64,000 bases of DNA from Sphingomonadales bacterium 39-57-19 (GCA_002282385.1 NCJG01000009.1:1-64000), one strand, 5' to 3'; numbered from the stretch's first letter, positions 8,910 to 17,738 are shown. Program-made: numbers and translations. The notes: a model not told the origin generated them from the sequence alone.

Positions 8910-9564
8910 ACTGCGCCTGCAGCTCCATCACCAAAGCATCGGTCAATTGTGAAAAGCTGTCAAAGGAGATGCTGTTGCCGGGGGACCATTCCTTTTCAGC
9001 GTAGCCGTAGCTCACGAAGTAGAAACGCATATTTGCCTGCACTGCCAGCTCTTTATCCAACCTGCTGTCGCCAATGAATACACAATCTTTTGGGTCGGCG
9101 TCTAAAAGTTGCAAGGTCTCATCAAGTAAATCTGGATGCGGCTTTTTCCGCATTCCGTCTTTCCATCCGACGATGGCATCAAAATGAGACGCCAAATCAA
9201 CATCCTCAAGTACGCGCTCGCAAAGTACTGCCGGCTTATTCGAGCAAATTGCAAGCCTTGCAGAAGTAGCGCCGAGCCTCTCAAGCCCTTCAGCTACACC
9301 ATTGAAAACAGATGCCTTGGGTGTCGTAAATTGTTTATAGCGCTCCCTAAATTCCATTAAATCAGCTTCAGGGTTAAGCGATTCTCCGCCCATAAGTGCG
9401 GACACCATTTCGACGCCACCCTTGCTCATCCAAGGCCGGGCAGCGTCATGATCTATCATATGCATACTTCCTCGCTCGCGGAGCATATCGGATAAAATCG
9501 TAACGCAGTCCCCGCAACTGTCGACCAAAGTGCCGTCCAAATCAAATATGATATGTCGTATCAC
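8902..9564 (-). CDS. HAD-superfamily phosphatase (phosphoglycolate phosphatase-like)
   Basis: A 220-residue protein with the four HAD motifs in order: FDLDGTLVDS (nucleophile Asp) near residue 8, ICSNKP, Lys in KKPHPD, and FIGDSRLD near residue 165. A cap domain is inserted after motif I. The GTG start overlaps the stop of the TPP-enzyme gene by one base, so the pair is translationally coupled. In this cluster it could remove a phosphate from a sugar or C2/C3 intermediate of the branched-sugar route, or act as a repair phosphatase for the neighbouring TPP and aldolase enzymes. HAD sequence alone does not give the substrate. Confidence 0.8.
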   Translation of the reverse strand: MIRHIIFDLDGTLVDSCGDCVTILSDMLRERGSMHMIDHDAARPWMSKGGVEMVSALMGGESLNPEADLMEFRERYKQFTTPKASVFNGVAEGLERLGATSARLAICSNKPAVLCERVLEDVDLASHFDAIVGWKDGMRKKPHPDLLDETLQLLDADPKDCVFIGDSRLDKELAVQANMRFYFVSYGYAEKEWSPGNSISFDSFSQLTDALVMELQAQYV

Positions 9565-11417
9565 TAGGATACTGGACCAATCTGCATCGCCTCTTCAAGT
9601 TCGTCGCGCGACAAAAATGGAGACATATCTTCAAGAGCCGGGGAGAGCATTGTACCATCCGGCAATTTCCGGGATGTCATCTTCGGCGCAAATTCCTGCT
9701 CTTTGTCCAGCATGACCTCACAAATGAAAGGCCCGTCACTTTCCAGCGCAACTGAGATGGCCGCGGGAAGTTCATCATGACTACTAGCTTTGTTCGAAGA
9801 AATTTCAAAACCATCCGCCAATTTCGAGAAATTGGGGAAAGACAGTCCGCTGTCCGGTCCACAACCCACGATGTTATCAGGAAAATGGTTCTGCTGTGAT
9901 TGCCGGATTGAGTGATAACCATCATTATTCAGAATAAAGATCTTCACTGGAAGGTTGCCGCCAGCAATAGTTTGTAATTCCTGGAGGTTCATCATGATAC
10001 TTCCATCTCCGGCCAGGCAGATAATACGACTACTTGGCGCAGCCTTGCAGGCACCGATTGCAGCCGGAAGATCATACCCCATGGAGGCGCAACCAGAGTT
10101 GGTGAAAAGCCGTTGACCGTCTTTCAGCTCAGCTGCCTGGAACACCGTGACACAGGCAGTACCATCGCCCGAGACGACAATGTCGCCTTCGACCAATTGG
10201 TCAAAAAGATACTTCACGAAGACGTAAGGGTTGACTGGCTCACTCTTGGTGAAATATTCTGGCAACACGACGGGATATCGCTTGGATCGACCTTGGCAGC
10301 GCGCGAGAAACGCGGCGCGCTCATTCTTCTTGTCTTCTTCTGGCAGGGACATTTCATTGCCCAGTTTCACGAAATCACGAAGATCAGCGTGGACGGCGCG
10401 GTGCAGCGAAAGCGTGGGCTTTTCTAGTTCGGCCTTGTCGATATCAACCATGACCACTTTGCCATTCTTCGCGAAGCTTTGCCAGTTATAGCTGATTTGC
10501 CTAATGTTTAGACGGGACCCAAGTACAAGAACGTAGTCCGCGGTTTGGACTGCAAAATTGCCGGCCCGATCGCCAACGCTGCCTGGACGCCCCGCATATA
10601 GAGGGTGCTCATTGGCGATGGCATCATGCGCGTTCCAGCCGGAGACTACGGGAACGCCAAGCTTTTCAACAAATTTTAGAAACTCGGAGTGCTGATCAGA
10701 AATTCTTACCCCCGCCCCAGCCAAAATTACAGGCCTTTCGGCAGCGCAGATCTCACCCATGATCGCGCCAACCTCGCCAGCGAGGGCGTCGCCAGTCAGC
10801 ATACCCGTCTCGGCATGCGTATTGTCGGCTTCGTTTTGGCGATCATTCTCTTCTGGCTTGAAGGTTTCCAGCGTTTCAAAATCCACAGGGGCGCCCTGCA
10901 CATCGATAGGTACGTCGATCCATACCGGACCTGGTCGGCCGCGCTTGCAAAGATAGATAGCTTTTTCAACAACCTTGCGGACGTCTGCCGGATTGTTCAG
11001 CAAAACTGCATATTTTGTTATACCTGAGGCCATCGAAACTATATCGACCTCTTGATCCCCAAGCTGGCGCAGTGGCATCGGGAAATTTGTCATGCAAGTT
11101 TCCCGTTTTACTTGCCCCGATATGACAACCATGGCGATGGAATCAACATAAGCGCCATACACACCATTGAGCGCATTTACACCGCCCGGACCTGTTGTAA
11201 CGTTCACTGCCGCCGGCCTGTTGGATAGACGGCAATAGGCTTCAGCTGCCATGGCGGCAGCCTGTTCATGATGCGTGAACGTTTTGACCAAGGATGGCTG
11301 ACGTCCTAACGCATCATTCAAATGCATCGCCCCGCCCCCGGTAAGCATGAATACATCCGTTATACCGTGATCGACAAGCAGTCGGGCTATGACGTCCGCG
11401 ACGCGCATTATTGTCAT
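9564..11417 (-). CDS. Acetolactate-synthase-like TPP-dependent enzyme
   Basis: A 617-residue protein with the three-domain layout of the acetohydroxyacid synthase/pyruvate oxidase family. The Pyr domain carries the activating Glu in THHEQAAAMAAEAYCR (near residue 50). A central Rossmann-like domain follows (VILAGAGVRISDQ). The PP domain has the GDGS...NN thiamine-diphosphate and Mg motif (LAGDGSIMMNLQEL then NNDGY). It sits in an operon of CDP-sugar genes rather than with branched-chain amino-acid genes and has no small regulatory subunit nearby. That recalls YerE and AviB1, which attach a two-carbon unit from pyruvate to a keto-sugar. I infer a similar role here but cannot prove it. Confidence 0.8.
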   Translation of the reverse strand: MTIMRVADVIARLLVDHGITDVFMLTGGGAMHLNDALGRQPSLVKTFTHHEQAAAMAAEAYCRLSNRPAAVNVTTGPGGVNALNGVYGAYVDSIAMVVISGQVKRETCMTNFPMPLRQLGDQEVDIVSMASGITKYAVLLNNPADVRKVVEKAIYLCKRGRPGPVWIDVPIDVQGAPVDFETLETFKPEENDRQNEADNTHAETGMLTGDALAGEVGAIMGEICAAERPVILAGAGVRISDQHSEFLKFVEKLGVPVVSGWNAHDAIANEHPLYAGRPGSVGDRAGNFAVQTADYVLVLGSRLNIRQISYNWQSFAKNGKVVMVDIDKAELEKPTLSLHRAVHADLRDFVKLGNEMSLPEEDKKNERAAFLARCQGRSKRYPVVLPEYFTKSEPVNPYVFVKYLFDQLVEGDIVVSGDGTACVTVFQAAELKDGQRLFTNSGCASMGYDLPAAIGACKAAPSSRIICLAGDGSIMMNLQELQTIAGGNLPVKIFILNNDGYHSIRQSQQNHFPDNIVGCGPDSGLSFPNFSKLADGFEISSNKASSHDELPAAISVALESDGPFICEVMLDKEQEFAPKMTSRKLPDGTMLSPALEDMSPFLSRDELEEAMQIGPVS

Positions 11418-11421
11418 GTCT

Positions 11422-12222
11422 TTAATTCCCCGATTTTGATTTTCCCGCTTGGCGAGCTTCCATCATCGCGATGCGGGTCGCGTCTTCCGAAGCGATTGTT
11501 TGGTAGTAGTTGCGCTTGTTTTGCAACCACAGTAATTCAAACTCCATTGCACACTCAATGCCGTCAGCCGCATTGTTGCCATCAAGGACCGCACCGTCAA
11601 AGATAACTTTACGCGTTTCGAAGCGGTCCAGCTTGGTTTCACGAATGGACCGCAATGCACTAATTCCTTCTGGCGATACCGCACCGCCGACTACGAGATC
11701 GAAATTACGTTGCCTGGCGACTTCAGCCACTTTGATCACGTGATCGCTCATTTCAGGCGTATTGATAATACTCCGATCTTTGCCCATTGAACCGGCAAAG
11801 TCGACCCGCCCGAAGACCATCCCTACGCCGCCTTCTTGGGCGCGCACACCGAGCTCTTCCAAATAACCTGTGGTTGAATGGGTTTCGACATTAAACAGGA
11901 AATTAACGTCTTTCTGCTCCTGCGCAGAATAACATTTATTCTTAGCTTCAATGTATTTTTTTAGGGCATATGGCGTTTCAACCATCGGAGCTATGATGTA
12001 ATCTGCTCCGAATTGCCTGCACTCGATCAAGTCGCGGATTGCTTCGCACCCGCCTATTTTGATTGCAACTTTCAAACCTGCTCTGCGGGCGATGTCCAAC
12101 AAACGCAGCAGTTCGTCGGTTCTGGTGCCCTCTGCTTCAAATTCAGCCTTTACTGCAAGAATTCCGTACTCGTTGCGACCCTTAGTCATGAGGGCAAGCA
12201 TTTTATGTTCTTCTAGCGTCAT
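11422..12222 (-). CDS. HpcH/HpaI (CitE-like) aldolase family protein
   Basis: A 266-residue protein with the TIM-barrel signature of HpcH/HpaI aldolases and CitE-like lyases: KVAIKIGG, DYIIAPMVETPYAL (metal-binding Glu), NVETHSTTGYL and a Gly-rich GGVGMVFGRVDFA strand. Members split or form bonds between a pyruvate/acetyl enolate and an aldehyde. The TPP-enzyme gene starts 4 nt downstream, and upstream is rfbG. It may supply the keto-acid donor to the TPP enzyme or condense with the sugar itself. This is an uncommon partner for CDP-glucose 4,6-dehydratase, and no precise substrate can be named. Confidence 0.75.
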   Translation of the reverse strand: MTLEEHKMLALMTKGRNEYGILAVKAEFEAEGTRTDELLRLLDIARRAGLKVAIKIGGCEAIRDLIECRQFGADYIIAPMVETPYALKKYIEAKNKCYSAQEQKDVNFLFNVETHSTTGYLEELGVRAQEGGVGMVFGRVDFAGSMGKDRSIINTPEMSDHVIKVAEVARQRNFDLVVGGAVSPEGISALRSIRETKLDRFETRKVIFDGAVLDGNNAADGIECAMEFELLWLQNKRNYYQTIASEDATRIAMMEARQAGKSKSGN

Positions 12223-12313
12223 ATTAATTTCCAGCCTAATGAATTTTCTGTTTAACTTAAATGCAAAAATTTATTGATTTTGTCGACGAGAGCAATTTGT
12301 CGCTGCTATTTGG

Positions 12314-13396
12314 TCAAGCACGTGTCTTGGTCTGCAATAGTTTTTCCTGCAATTGACCTCGATAGAGGTCCAGTTGTTTGGAACAAATTTCGAGGGGGTC
12401 GCCGCCACTTTCTACAAATTTATGCCATTCTACAATTAACTTCAGCGCCGCATCGAGTGAAAGCACGGGATTCCAACCCAACTCGCTACGTGCCTTAGTA
12501 CAGTCCAACTTTAGATACCTTGCCTCATGCGGCTTAGGACCATCTTCACCCTGCCAGCCTGGCGCCCCCCAAGAAGCGGTAAGGCGATTAGCAATCCAGT
12601 CGACCGGCTTGGCATCTTCGTCGCGTGGCCCAAAATTCCATCCACAGGCAACGGCTTCGTCACCAGCAAAAAGGCGTTCGGCGATCATAATATATCCGCC
12701 CAAGGCCTCTAGAACATGCTGCCAGGGACGCACGGCGTTTGGATACCGGATTAACGGCTTTTCTCCAGCAATCATGGCGCGCACAATGTCTGGGATCAGT
12801 CGTGATTCCGCCCAATCCCCTCCACCGATAACATTACCAGCACGTACAGATGCAAGATAAGGCCCCGAATTAAAATAGCTGCGTCGGTAGGCTGAAACAA
12901 CCAGTTCAGCCGCGCCTTTACTACTGCTATAAGGGTCATAACCACCCATTGGATCGCTTTCGCGATACGGCCATACCCAATCACGATTTTCGTAGCACTT
13001 ATCGCTAGTTACGCAGACAATGCTCCGAAGAGAAGGGAGGCGCCGGCAGCAATCAAGTAGGTGCACCGTTCCCTGCACATTCGTGGCATAGGTTTCCACG
13101 GGCTCCTCATAAGATTTGCGCACCAACGGCTGTGCCGCGAGATGGAAAACAACTTCCGCACGAGAAGCCTGCACCGCCGATTCAAGGGCGTCCATATCGC
13201 GAATATCGCCCTCGATATGCTCGACGAGATCGGCTATGCGCGCCTGTCGGAACAGGCTTGTTTCATCCGCCGGAAGCGAGAACCCCGTAACGCGCGCGCC
13301 CATTTGCGAAAGCCAAACAGAGAGCCAGCTACCCTTAAAGCCCGTGTGCCCGGTGATGAGCACACGACGGTCCTGCCAAAACGAAGCGTTTACCAT
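12314..13396 (-). CDS. rfbG: CDP-glucose 4,6-dehydratase
   Basis: About 360 residues. An extended SDR with RVLITGHTGFKGSWLSVWL at the N-terminus, Thr in VCVTSDKCYENRDW, the YSSSKGAAE active-site region (YxxxK) and GNVIGGGDWAESRLIPD, which together are diagnostic for RfbG/DdhB. It converts CDP-glucose to CDP-4-keto-6-deoxyglucose, entry to 3,6-dideoxy and branched CDP-sugars. I start it at the ATG at 13,396, which overlaps the rfbF stop, with GTGGAAG just upstream. A frame extension to 13,423 would add nine residues inside rfbF. No gene for the 3-dehydrase (ddhC/ascC) is in the window, so the product is probably not a plain 3,6-dideoxyhexose. Confidence 0.92.
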   Translation of the reverse strand: MVNASFWQDRRVLITGHTGFKGSWLSVWLSQMGARVTGFSLPADETSLFRQARIADLVEHIEGDIRDMDALESAVQASRAEVVFHLAAQPLVRKSYEEPVETYATNVQGTVHLLDCCRRLPSLRSIVCVTSDKCYENRDWVWPYRESDPMGGYDPYSSSKGAAELVVSAYRRSYFNSGPYLASVRAGNVIGGGDWAESRLIPDIVRAMIAGEKPLIRYPNAVRPWQHVLEALGGYIMIAERLFAGDEAVACGWNFGPRDEDAKPVDWIANRLTASWGAPGWQGEDGPKPHEARYLKLDCTKARSELGWNPVLSLDAALKLIVEWHKFVESGGDPLEICSKQLDLYRGQLQEKLLQTKTRA

Positions 13397-14157
13397 GTCT
13401 TCCACGGGGGGGATTGCGCCCACAATGATTCAAGTTGCAACTTGTCTCGGAGAGTGTCCATCGGTTGCCAAAACCCGTTATGGCGATACGCGACCAATTC
13501 ATCATCGGCAGCAAGAGTTTCCAACGGCCGCTGCTCCCAAATCGTTTCGGGACCATCGATGAGATCAAGCACCGACGGATCAAGTACAAAAAAGCCGCCA
13601 TTAATCATTCCACCGTCACCATCTGGTTTTTCGGCAAAAGATTTTACCCGGTCCCCTTGAAACTCCAGAGCGCCAAAGCGCCCGGGCGGGGTAACAGCAG
13701 TGATGGTCGCTTTTTTACCGTGCGCTTCATGACACGCGATGAGGGCCGCAATATCCACATCGGCAACACCGTCGCCATATGTCATGCAAAACGGCTTATC
13801 CTTTTCCAAATATTGCCCGACTGCCTTAAGACGGCCTCCGGTCATCGTTTCAGCGCCAGTCTCCACCAACGTAATCTTCCATGGCTCACTCCAATTCTCG
13901 TGAACTTCTGAACGATTGCTAGAAAGATCTATGGTGATGTCAGCCGTATGCAAGTGATAATTAGCAAAAAACTCTTTAATCATGTAGCCTTTGTAACCAA
14001 GGCAGATAATAAATTCGTTTATCCCATAAGTGGAGTAAATTTTCATTATATGCCAAATGATTGGCATGCCTCCTACTTCAACCATAGGCTTAGGACGCGT
14101 AGACGTCTCTTCGCCTAAACGGGTCCCAAGCCCCCCCGCCAAAATTACTGCTTTCAT
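13390..14157 (-). CDS. rfbF: Glucose-1-phosphate cytidylyltransferase
   Basis: About 255 residues. Starts MKAVILAGGLGTRLGEETS, the nucleotidyltransferase signature, followed by the RPKPMVEVGG pocket, YGDGVADVD and the C-terminal WQPMDTLRDK typical of RfbF/DdhA. It makes CDP-glucose from CTP and glucose 1-phosphate and feeds the overlapping rfbG. I prefer the ATG at 14,157 (GGAATC upstream) to the one at 14,169. The phosphohexomutase at 30,856 could supply the substrate. Downstream genes to 7,968 form a compact run, probably one operon. Confidence 0.93.
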   Translation of the reverse strand: MKAVILAGGLGTRLGEETSTRPKPMVEVGGMPIIWHIMKIYSTYGINEFIICLGYKGYMIKEFFANYHLHTADITIDLSSNRSEVHENWSEPWKITLVETGAETMTGGRLKAVGQYLEKDKPFCMTYGDGVADVDIAALIACHEAHGKKATITAVTPPGRFGALEFQGDRVKSFAEKPDGDGGMINGGFFVLDPSVLDLIDGPETIWEQRPLETLAADDELVAYRHNGFWQPMDTLRDKLQLESLWAQSPPWKTW

Positions 14158-14214
14158 TGCTGATTCCAAAACAAGAATTACGTCACTAATCTAGGCTGGC
14201 GACTAGAAATCATT

Positions 14215-15012
14215 TTATTTTTTGTCAACGAGCAAGTTTAGCGGAAGGGCTAGCGAAAAATTCGAGTTCGCTTCACTGAAAAAAGGCTCGGGATCAACGG
14301 CAATGCCGTCTAGTAACACTTCATAGTGCAAATGGTTTCCGGTCGAGCGCCCCGTTGACCCCATGAAACCAACAATGTCGTTGCGGCGAACCTTTTGTCC
14401 TGTCACAACATTGATACGCGACAGATGAGCATAGCGTGTTCGGACACTTTTTGAGTGTTCAATTTCTACAAAGAGCCCATAGCTACCTCGCCACCCGGCC
14501 TCTCTCACAACGCCATTTGCCGTAGCATAGATTGAGCTTCCAAACGCACCTGGTATATCTAGCCCTTTGTGCAGGCGATGTTGCTTCGACATCGCATCCC
14601 ACCGCAATCCAAAATCGCTTGAAATGTAAGGCATTCTGCGGCCTGGATAATCATATTCCCTACGCTTTGGCTCCACCCTCGTCGGCTCTAGATTTCTTAG
14701 AGCGGATTGCTGCTGCCAAATAGAAAAAATTTGAGCAAATTCCTCAGCCTGCGGCGGCGTATGTGTTGTTTTATCCCTTTTGCGTTCGGAGCCACTTATA
14801 TTATTGTCTTCTGAGGGACTATCAAAAGAATCTTCTTTAATGGGTATTTTATTTTTGTTCGCTACTTTCCAGCGAGAGAAAATCTCGCCAAAATCGTTAC
14901 CCAAGTCCTTAGATATATTATTTTCATCATGCTTTGGGTCTTGGCCAGAGGCCTTCGCTAAGGTGCCCATTGAAAGAAGAACCGCCAAAATTATAAAGGA
15001 GAAAAGTTTCAT
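14215..15012 (-). CDS. Secreted M23-family (LytM) metallopeptidase
   Basis: About 265 residues: signal peptide (MKLFSFIILAVLLSMGTLA), a charged low-complexity linker with no recognisable domain to about residue 125, then a LytM domain. Zinc-ligand motifs HKGLD and GNHLHYEV (HxH) are both present, as is GSTGRSTGNHLHYE, so the peptidase looks active. Such enzymes cut peptidoglycan cross-bridges in the periplasm. The gene lies directly before rfbF, 57 nt apart, and shares the block's low G+C. It may open the wall for polymer export, but that is inference. Upstream ATGs at 15,021 and 15,030 are in frame; none has a strong ribosome-binding site. Confidence 0.85.
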   Translation of the reverse strand: MKLFSFIILAVLLSMGTLAKASGQDPKHDENNISKDLGNDFGEIFSRWKVANKNKIPIKEDSFDSPSEDNNISGSERKRDKTTHTPPQAEEFAQIFSIWQQQSALRNLEPTRVEPKRREYDYPGRRMPYISSDFGLRWDAMSKQHRLHKGLDIPGAFGSSIYATANGVVREAGWRGSYGLFVEIEHSKSVRTRYAHLSRINVVTGQKVRRNDIVGFMGSTGRSTGNHLHYEVLLDGIAVDPEPFFSEANSNFSLALPLNLLVDKK

Positions 15013-15192
15013 TGAACTCATAATTACCATTTATAGTGACCGCAGCAACAATTGAAGGTGAAAATTTTGAGGCAAGGAACGGTTCGGCTGACAAACCAAT
15101 CTGCTTGGCGCCCCCTACTCCGCCCGCCCATGTCCCACTTGCACCATACTGACATCCATGGCAGTAAACATTAACCGCGCAATTAAACAGGA

Positions 15193-16569
15193 ATGAAGTC
15201 CATGGCCCTTGCCCATAGCGAAGCTGCGAACCCGCATTGGGTGCCGCGCAAAAAGATCGACGAGCTTGCGCATATTCCGGGTGAAAATGGCCTGCCTATT
15301 GTCGGCACGACATTCCGCGTGCTGCGCGATCCGCCTGCTTATGGCGCACATATGGTCAAAACCTATGGCAAGGTGTTCCGCACCAACGCCTTTGGCAATC
15401 CAACGATTTCCTTGGTTGGTGCCGAAGCGAATGAATTGATGCTGTTCGACCGGGAGAAGCTTTTCTCGTCTGAGCAAGGCTGGGGCCCGGTACTAAACTT
15501 GCTCTTCCCCCGCGGGCTGATGCTGATGGATTTTGACCAACACCGCATGGACCGTCGCGCACTTGGCATCGCCTTCAAGCCAGGCCCGATGCGTGCCTAC
15601 ACTCAAGATATGAACCGTATCTTTGCCGAACAGTTGAAGGATTGGCGCGGTGACATGCTCTTCTATCCTGCGATCAAGCAACTCACGCTTGATATTGCCG
15701 CGAGCAGCTTTTTGGGCATTCCCTTGGGGCCAGAGGCCGACAAGATTAACAAGGCCTTTGTCGACATGGTTCAGGCCTCGGTCGCGCCGATCCGTGCGCC
15801 CATTCCCTTTACCGCGATGGGCAAAGGCGTCGCCGGTCGCAAATATCTGATCGACTATTTCGGCCCGCAAATTGCCGAGCGCCGCCGCAATGAAAACCGG
15901 CAGGATATGTTCAGCCAATTTTGCCGGTCAAAGCGCGAAGACGGCGAATATATGTCGGACGGCGAGCTGATCGACCACATGAACTTCCTGATGATGGCGG
16001 CACATGACACCATCACATCGTCGGTCACGTCGATGATCTGGTATCTCGCCAAGCACCCAGAGTGGCAGCAAAAACTGCGCGAGGAGTGCCTCGCCATCGC
16101 GCCAGCCGGTGCCGACATCGCCTTTGCTGACCTCGATAAGTTCGAGCTCACCGAATATGCGTTTAAGGAAGCGCTGCGGATGATTTCGCCGGTGCCGTCG
16201 ATCCCGCGCCGCGCGCTCAAAGACTTCGAATTTATGGGCTACCACATTCCCAAGGGCACGTCGGTCAGCATCAGCCCGTCTTATGTCCACATGATGCCCG
16301 AATATTGGGAAAACCCCGAAACCTTCGACCCGATGCGCTTTACGCCCGACAAGGTGAAGGCGCGGCACAAATATGCGTGGGTGCCCTTTGGCGGTGGCGC
16401 GCATATGTGCCTCGGTCTGCATTTCGCCTATATGCAGATGAAGCTGTTTACGCATCACCTGCTGACCTCGGTTCGCGTCGAGATTGCAGACGGCTACGCG
16501 CCCGATTGGCAGGCGTGGCCAATCCCCAAGCCAAAGGATGGATTGAAGGTTCGCTTCGTTGCGCTGTAG
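15193..16569 (+). CDS. Cytochrome P450
   Basis: A 458-residue soluble bacterial P450. It shows the I-helix oxygen-activation motif AAHDT near residue 262, the ExxR of the K helix (EALR) near residue 307, and the heme-binding loop FGGGAHMCLG at 399-408, with the Cys ligand at 406. All hallmarks are present, so it should bind heme and be active. No ferredoxin or reductase gene is adjacent, so electrons must come from elsewhere. The substrate is not evident. It is the first plus-strand gene right of the polysaccharide block and has base use like the core genome. An in-frame ATG at 15,202 is an alternative start. Confidence 0.92.
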   Translation: MKSMALAHSEAANPHWVPRKKIDELAHIPGENGLPIVGTTFRVLRDPPAYGAHMVKTYGKVFRTNAFGNPTISLVGAEANELMLFDREKLFSSEQGWGPVLNLLFPRGLMLMDFDQHRMDRRALGIAFKPGPMRAYTQDMNRIFAEQLKDWRGDMLFYPAIKQLTLDIAASSFLGIPLGPEADKINKAFVDMVQASVAPIRAPIPFTAMGKGVAGRKYLIDYFGPQIAERRRNENRQDMFSQFCRSKREDGEYMSDGELIDHMNFLMMAAHDTITSSVTSMIWYLAKHPEWQQKLREECLAIAPAGADIAFADLDKFELTEYAFKEALRMISPVPSIPRRALKDFEFMGYHIPKGTSVSISPSYVHMMPEYWENPETFDPMRFTPDKVKARHKYAWVPFGGGAHMCLGLHFAYMQMKLFTHHLLTSVRVEIADGYAPDWQAWPIPKPKDGLKVRFVAL

Positions 16570-16643
16570 TCTGCGGCACGCGACGCACCGTTAAATCACG
16601 CATTGCAAGCTCTGCCTGATACCGTAAAGGTCGCCGTGCGCGC

Positions 16644-17441
16644 ATGGCCTATTCAGAACAGACAGATTGGACCACTGAACCGCGGTGGGATTTGGTCCGG
16701 CGACGGGGCCTTGGTGTGGTTATCGCGCTGTTGCTCGAAGCCATCATCATTCTCGCGATACTCAGCCTAAGTATGCGGTCTGGTGGGCCAGCGGCGGGGA
16801 CGCGCGGCCTGAATACATTTTCGTTGGAGGCTGAGGCGGACGCGGCATCATCGGCAGACAAGAATGAAACCAAGACGCCGGTGACCAAAGAGCAGCAACA
16901 AACGATCACGCCGCCACTTCCGATACCATTATTGCCGCCGGTAAATCCGGTGAAGGCCCCGCCGCCCAGCCCGGATTTTATCAAAGTGAGCAAGTCTGAA
17001 TTTGACGCCATGGACCTGTCCAAATTTCCGGCCAGCGGCGGCAGCGGATCGGGCGAGGGCAAGGGAAACGGACAGGGCGCCAAGGGCATGATGGGCCCGG
17101 GCCTCGGGCCCGGCGACGCGCAGCTTTACCCCGTGGCATGGCTACGCGAACCCTATGACAGCGAACTCGCGCCCTATCTCGCCGCTATCAAGCGGATCCC
17201 CCCCGGCGCATCGGCCGACATCGCCTGCCGCATGGCGGAGCGTAACCGCGTCGAAAACTGCCAGATTATAGGGGAAACTCCGCGCGGCACCGGCCTCGCC
17301 AAAGCGCTTCGCCTCGCCGCGTGGCAGTTCCTCGTCAAACCCCCGCGCATCGACAACAAACCGCAACTGGGCGTCTGGGTGCGGATACATTTTAATTTCA
17401 GTGTGCGAGCAATTGACGGCGTCGAGCCTGCCAATCAATGA
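16644..17441 (+). CDS. TonB-like periplasmic protein with single N-terminal anchor
   Basis: 265 residues. A charged N-terminus is followed by one membrane span (about 24-43), a Pro-rich stretch (PPLPIPLLPPVNPVKAPPP), a Gly-rich linker and a C-terminal domain of about 90 residues with TonB_C-like features (ALRLAAWQFLVKPPRID then a closing beta-strand). The layout matches energy transducers or TonB paralogues that span the periplasm. No exbB/exbD lie nearby. It may act with an outer-membrane receptor encoded elsewhere, and the C-terminal match is weak enough that a structural role is possible. Confidence 0.6.
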   Translation: MAYSEQTDWTTEPRWDLVRRRGLGVVIALLLEAIIILAILSLSMRSGGPAAGTRGLNTFSLEAEADAASSADKNETKTPVTKEQQQTITPPLPIPLLPPVNPVKAPPPSPDFIKVSKSEFDAMDLSKFPASGGSGSGEGKGNGQGAKGMMGPGLGPGDAQLYPVAWLREPYDSELAPYLAAIKRIPPGASADIACRMAERNRVENCQIIGETPRGTGLAKALRLAAWQFLVKPPRIDNKPQLGVWVRIHFNFSVRAIDGVEPANQ

Positions 17442-17454
17442 CGCATGACTATTA

Positions 17455-17491
17455 ATATGCTCTTGACAGCATATAACTTAGACTGCATATT
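17455..17491 (+). promoter_or_regulatory. Promoter and operator of the higBA-like pair
   Basis: TTGACA (17,463-17,468) is followed after 17 nt by CATATT (17,486-17,491), a reasonable sigma-70 pair. The -35 box sits between ATATGC (17,455-17,460) and GCATAT (17,469-17,474), an inverted repeat. A further GCATAT lies at 17,485-17,490 over the -10 box. Such half-sites suit autorepression by the HTH antitoxin. The predicted transcript would begin near the ATG at 17,498, so the toxin message may be almost leaderless. Confidence 0.55.
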
Positions 17492-17497
17492 GAAAAA

Positions 17498-17734
17498 ATG
17501 GCGTGGAGCATTCAGTTTGATGATCTGTTTTTCATCGAGGCGGCCTCCTTCGAAACCACGGTGCGCGCCGAACTTGCCGCCTGCCTGATTTTACTCCGCG
17601 AATTTGGCCCCGCGCTGAGGCGACCACATTGCGACACGCTCAAAGGCTCTCGCCGTGCAAATATGAAAGAATTGCGCTTTACCGCCGATGGCCGTTTCGA
17701 TGCCCATCTCGCATTGCTCAAAAAGAAGAAGTAA
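17498..17734 (+). CDS. HigB/Gp49-type toxin with internal deletion, probably inactive
   Basis: 78 residues. The N-terminal 65 follow the phage-derived Gp49/HigB family (MAWSIQFDDLF, FGPALRRP, TLKGSRRANMKELRFTADG) and the last 13 match its usual tail (RFDAHLALLKKKK). Full-length family members I know have about 110-120 residues. The missing part lies between TADG and RFDAHL and normally holds the central beta-strands (VWRVAFAFD...) and GDKxGxxxKRFY region. The reading frame is preserved, so an in-frame deletion of about 38 codons, perhaps between GCCGATG-type direct repeats, is likely. The antitoxin follows 4 nt later. Without the core strands the RNase fold should not form. Confidence 0.75.
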   Translation: MAWSIQFDDLFFIEAASFETTVRAELAACLILLREFGPALRRPHCDTLKGSRRANMKELRFTADGRFDAHLALLKKKK

Positions 17735-17738
17735 AAAT

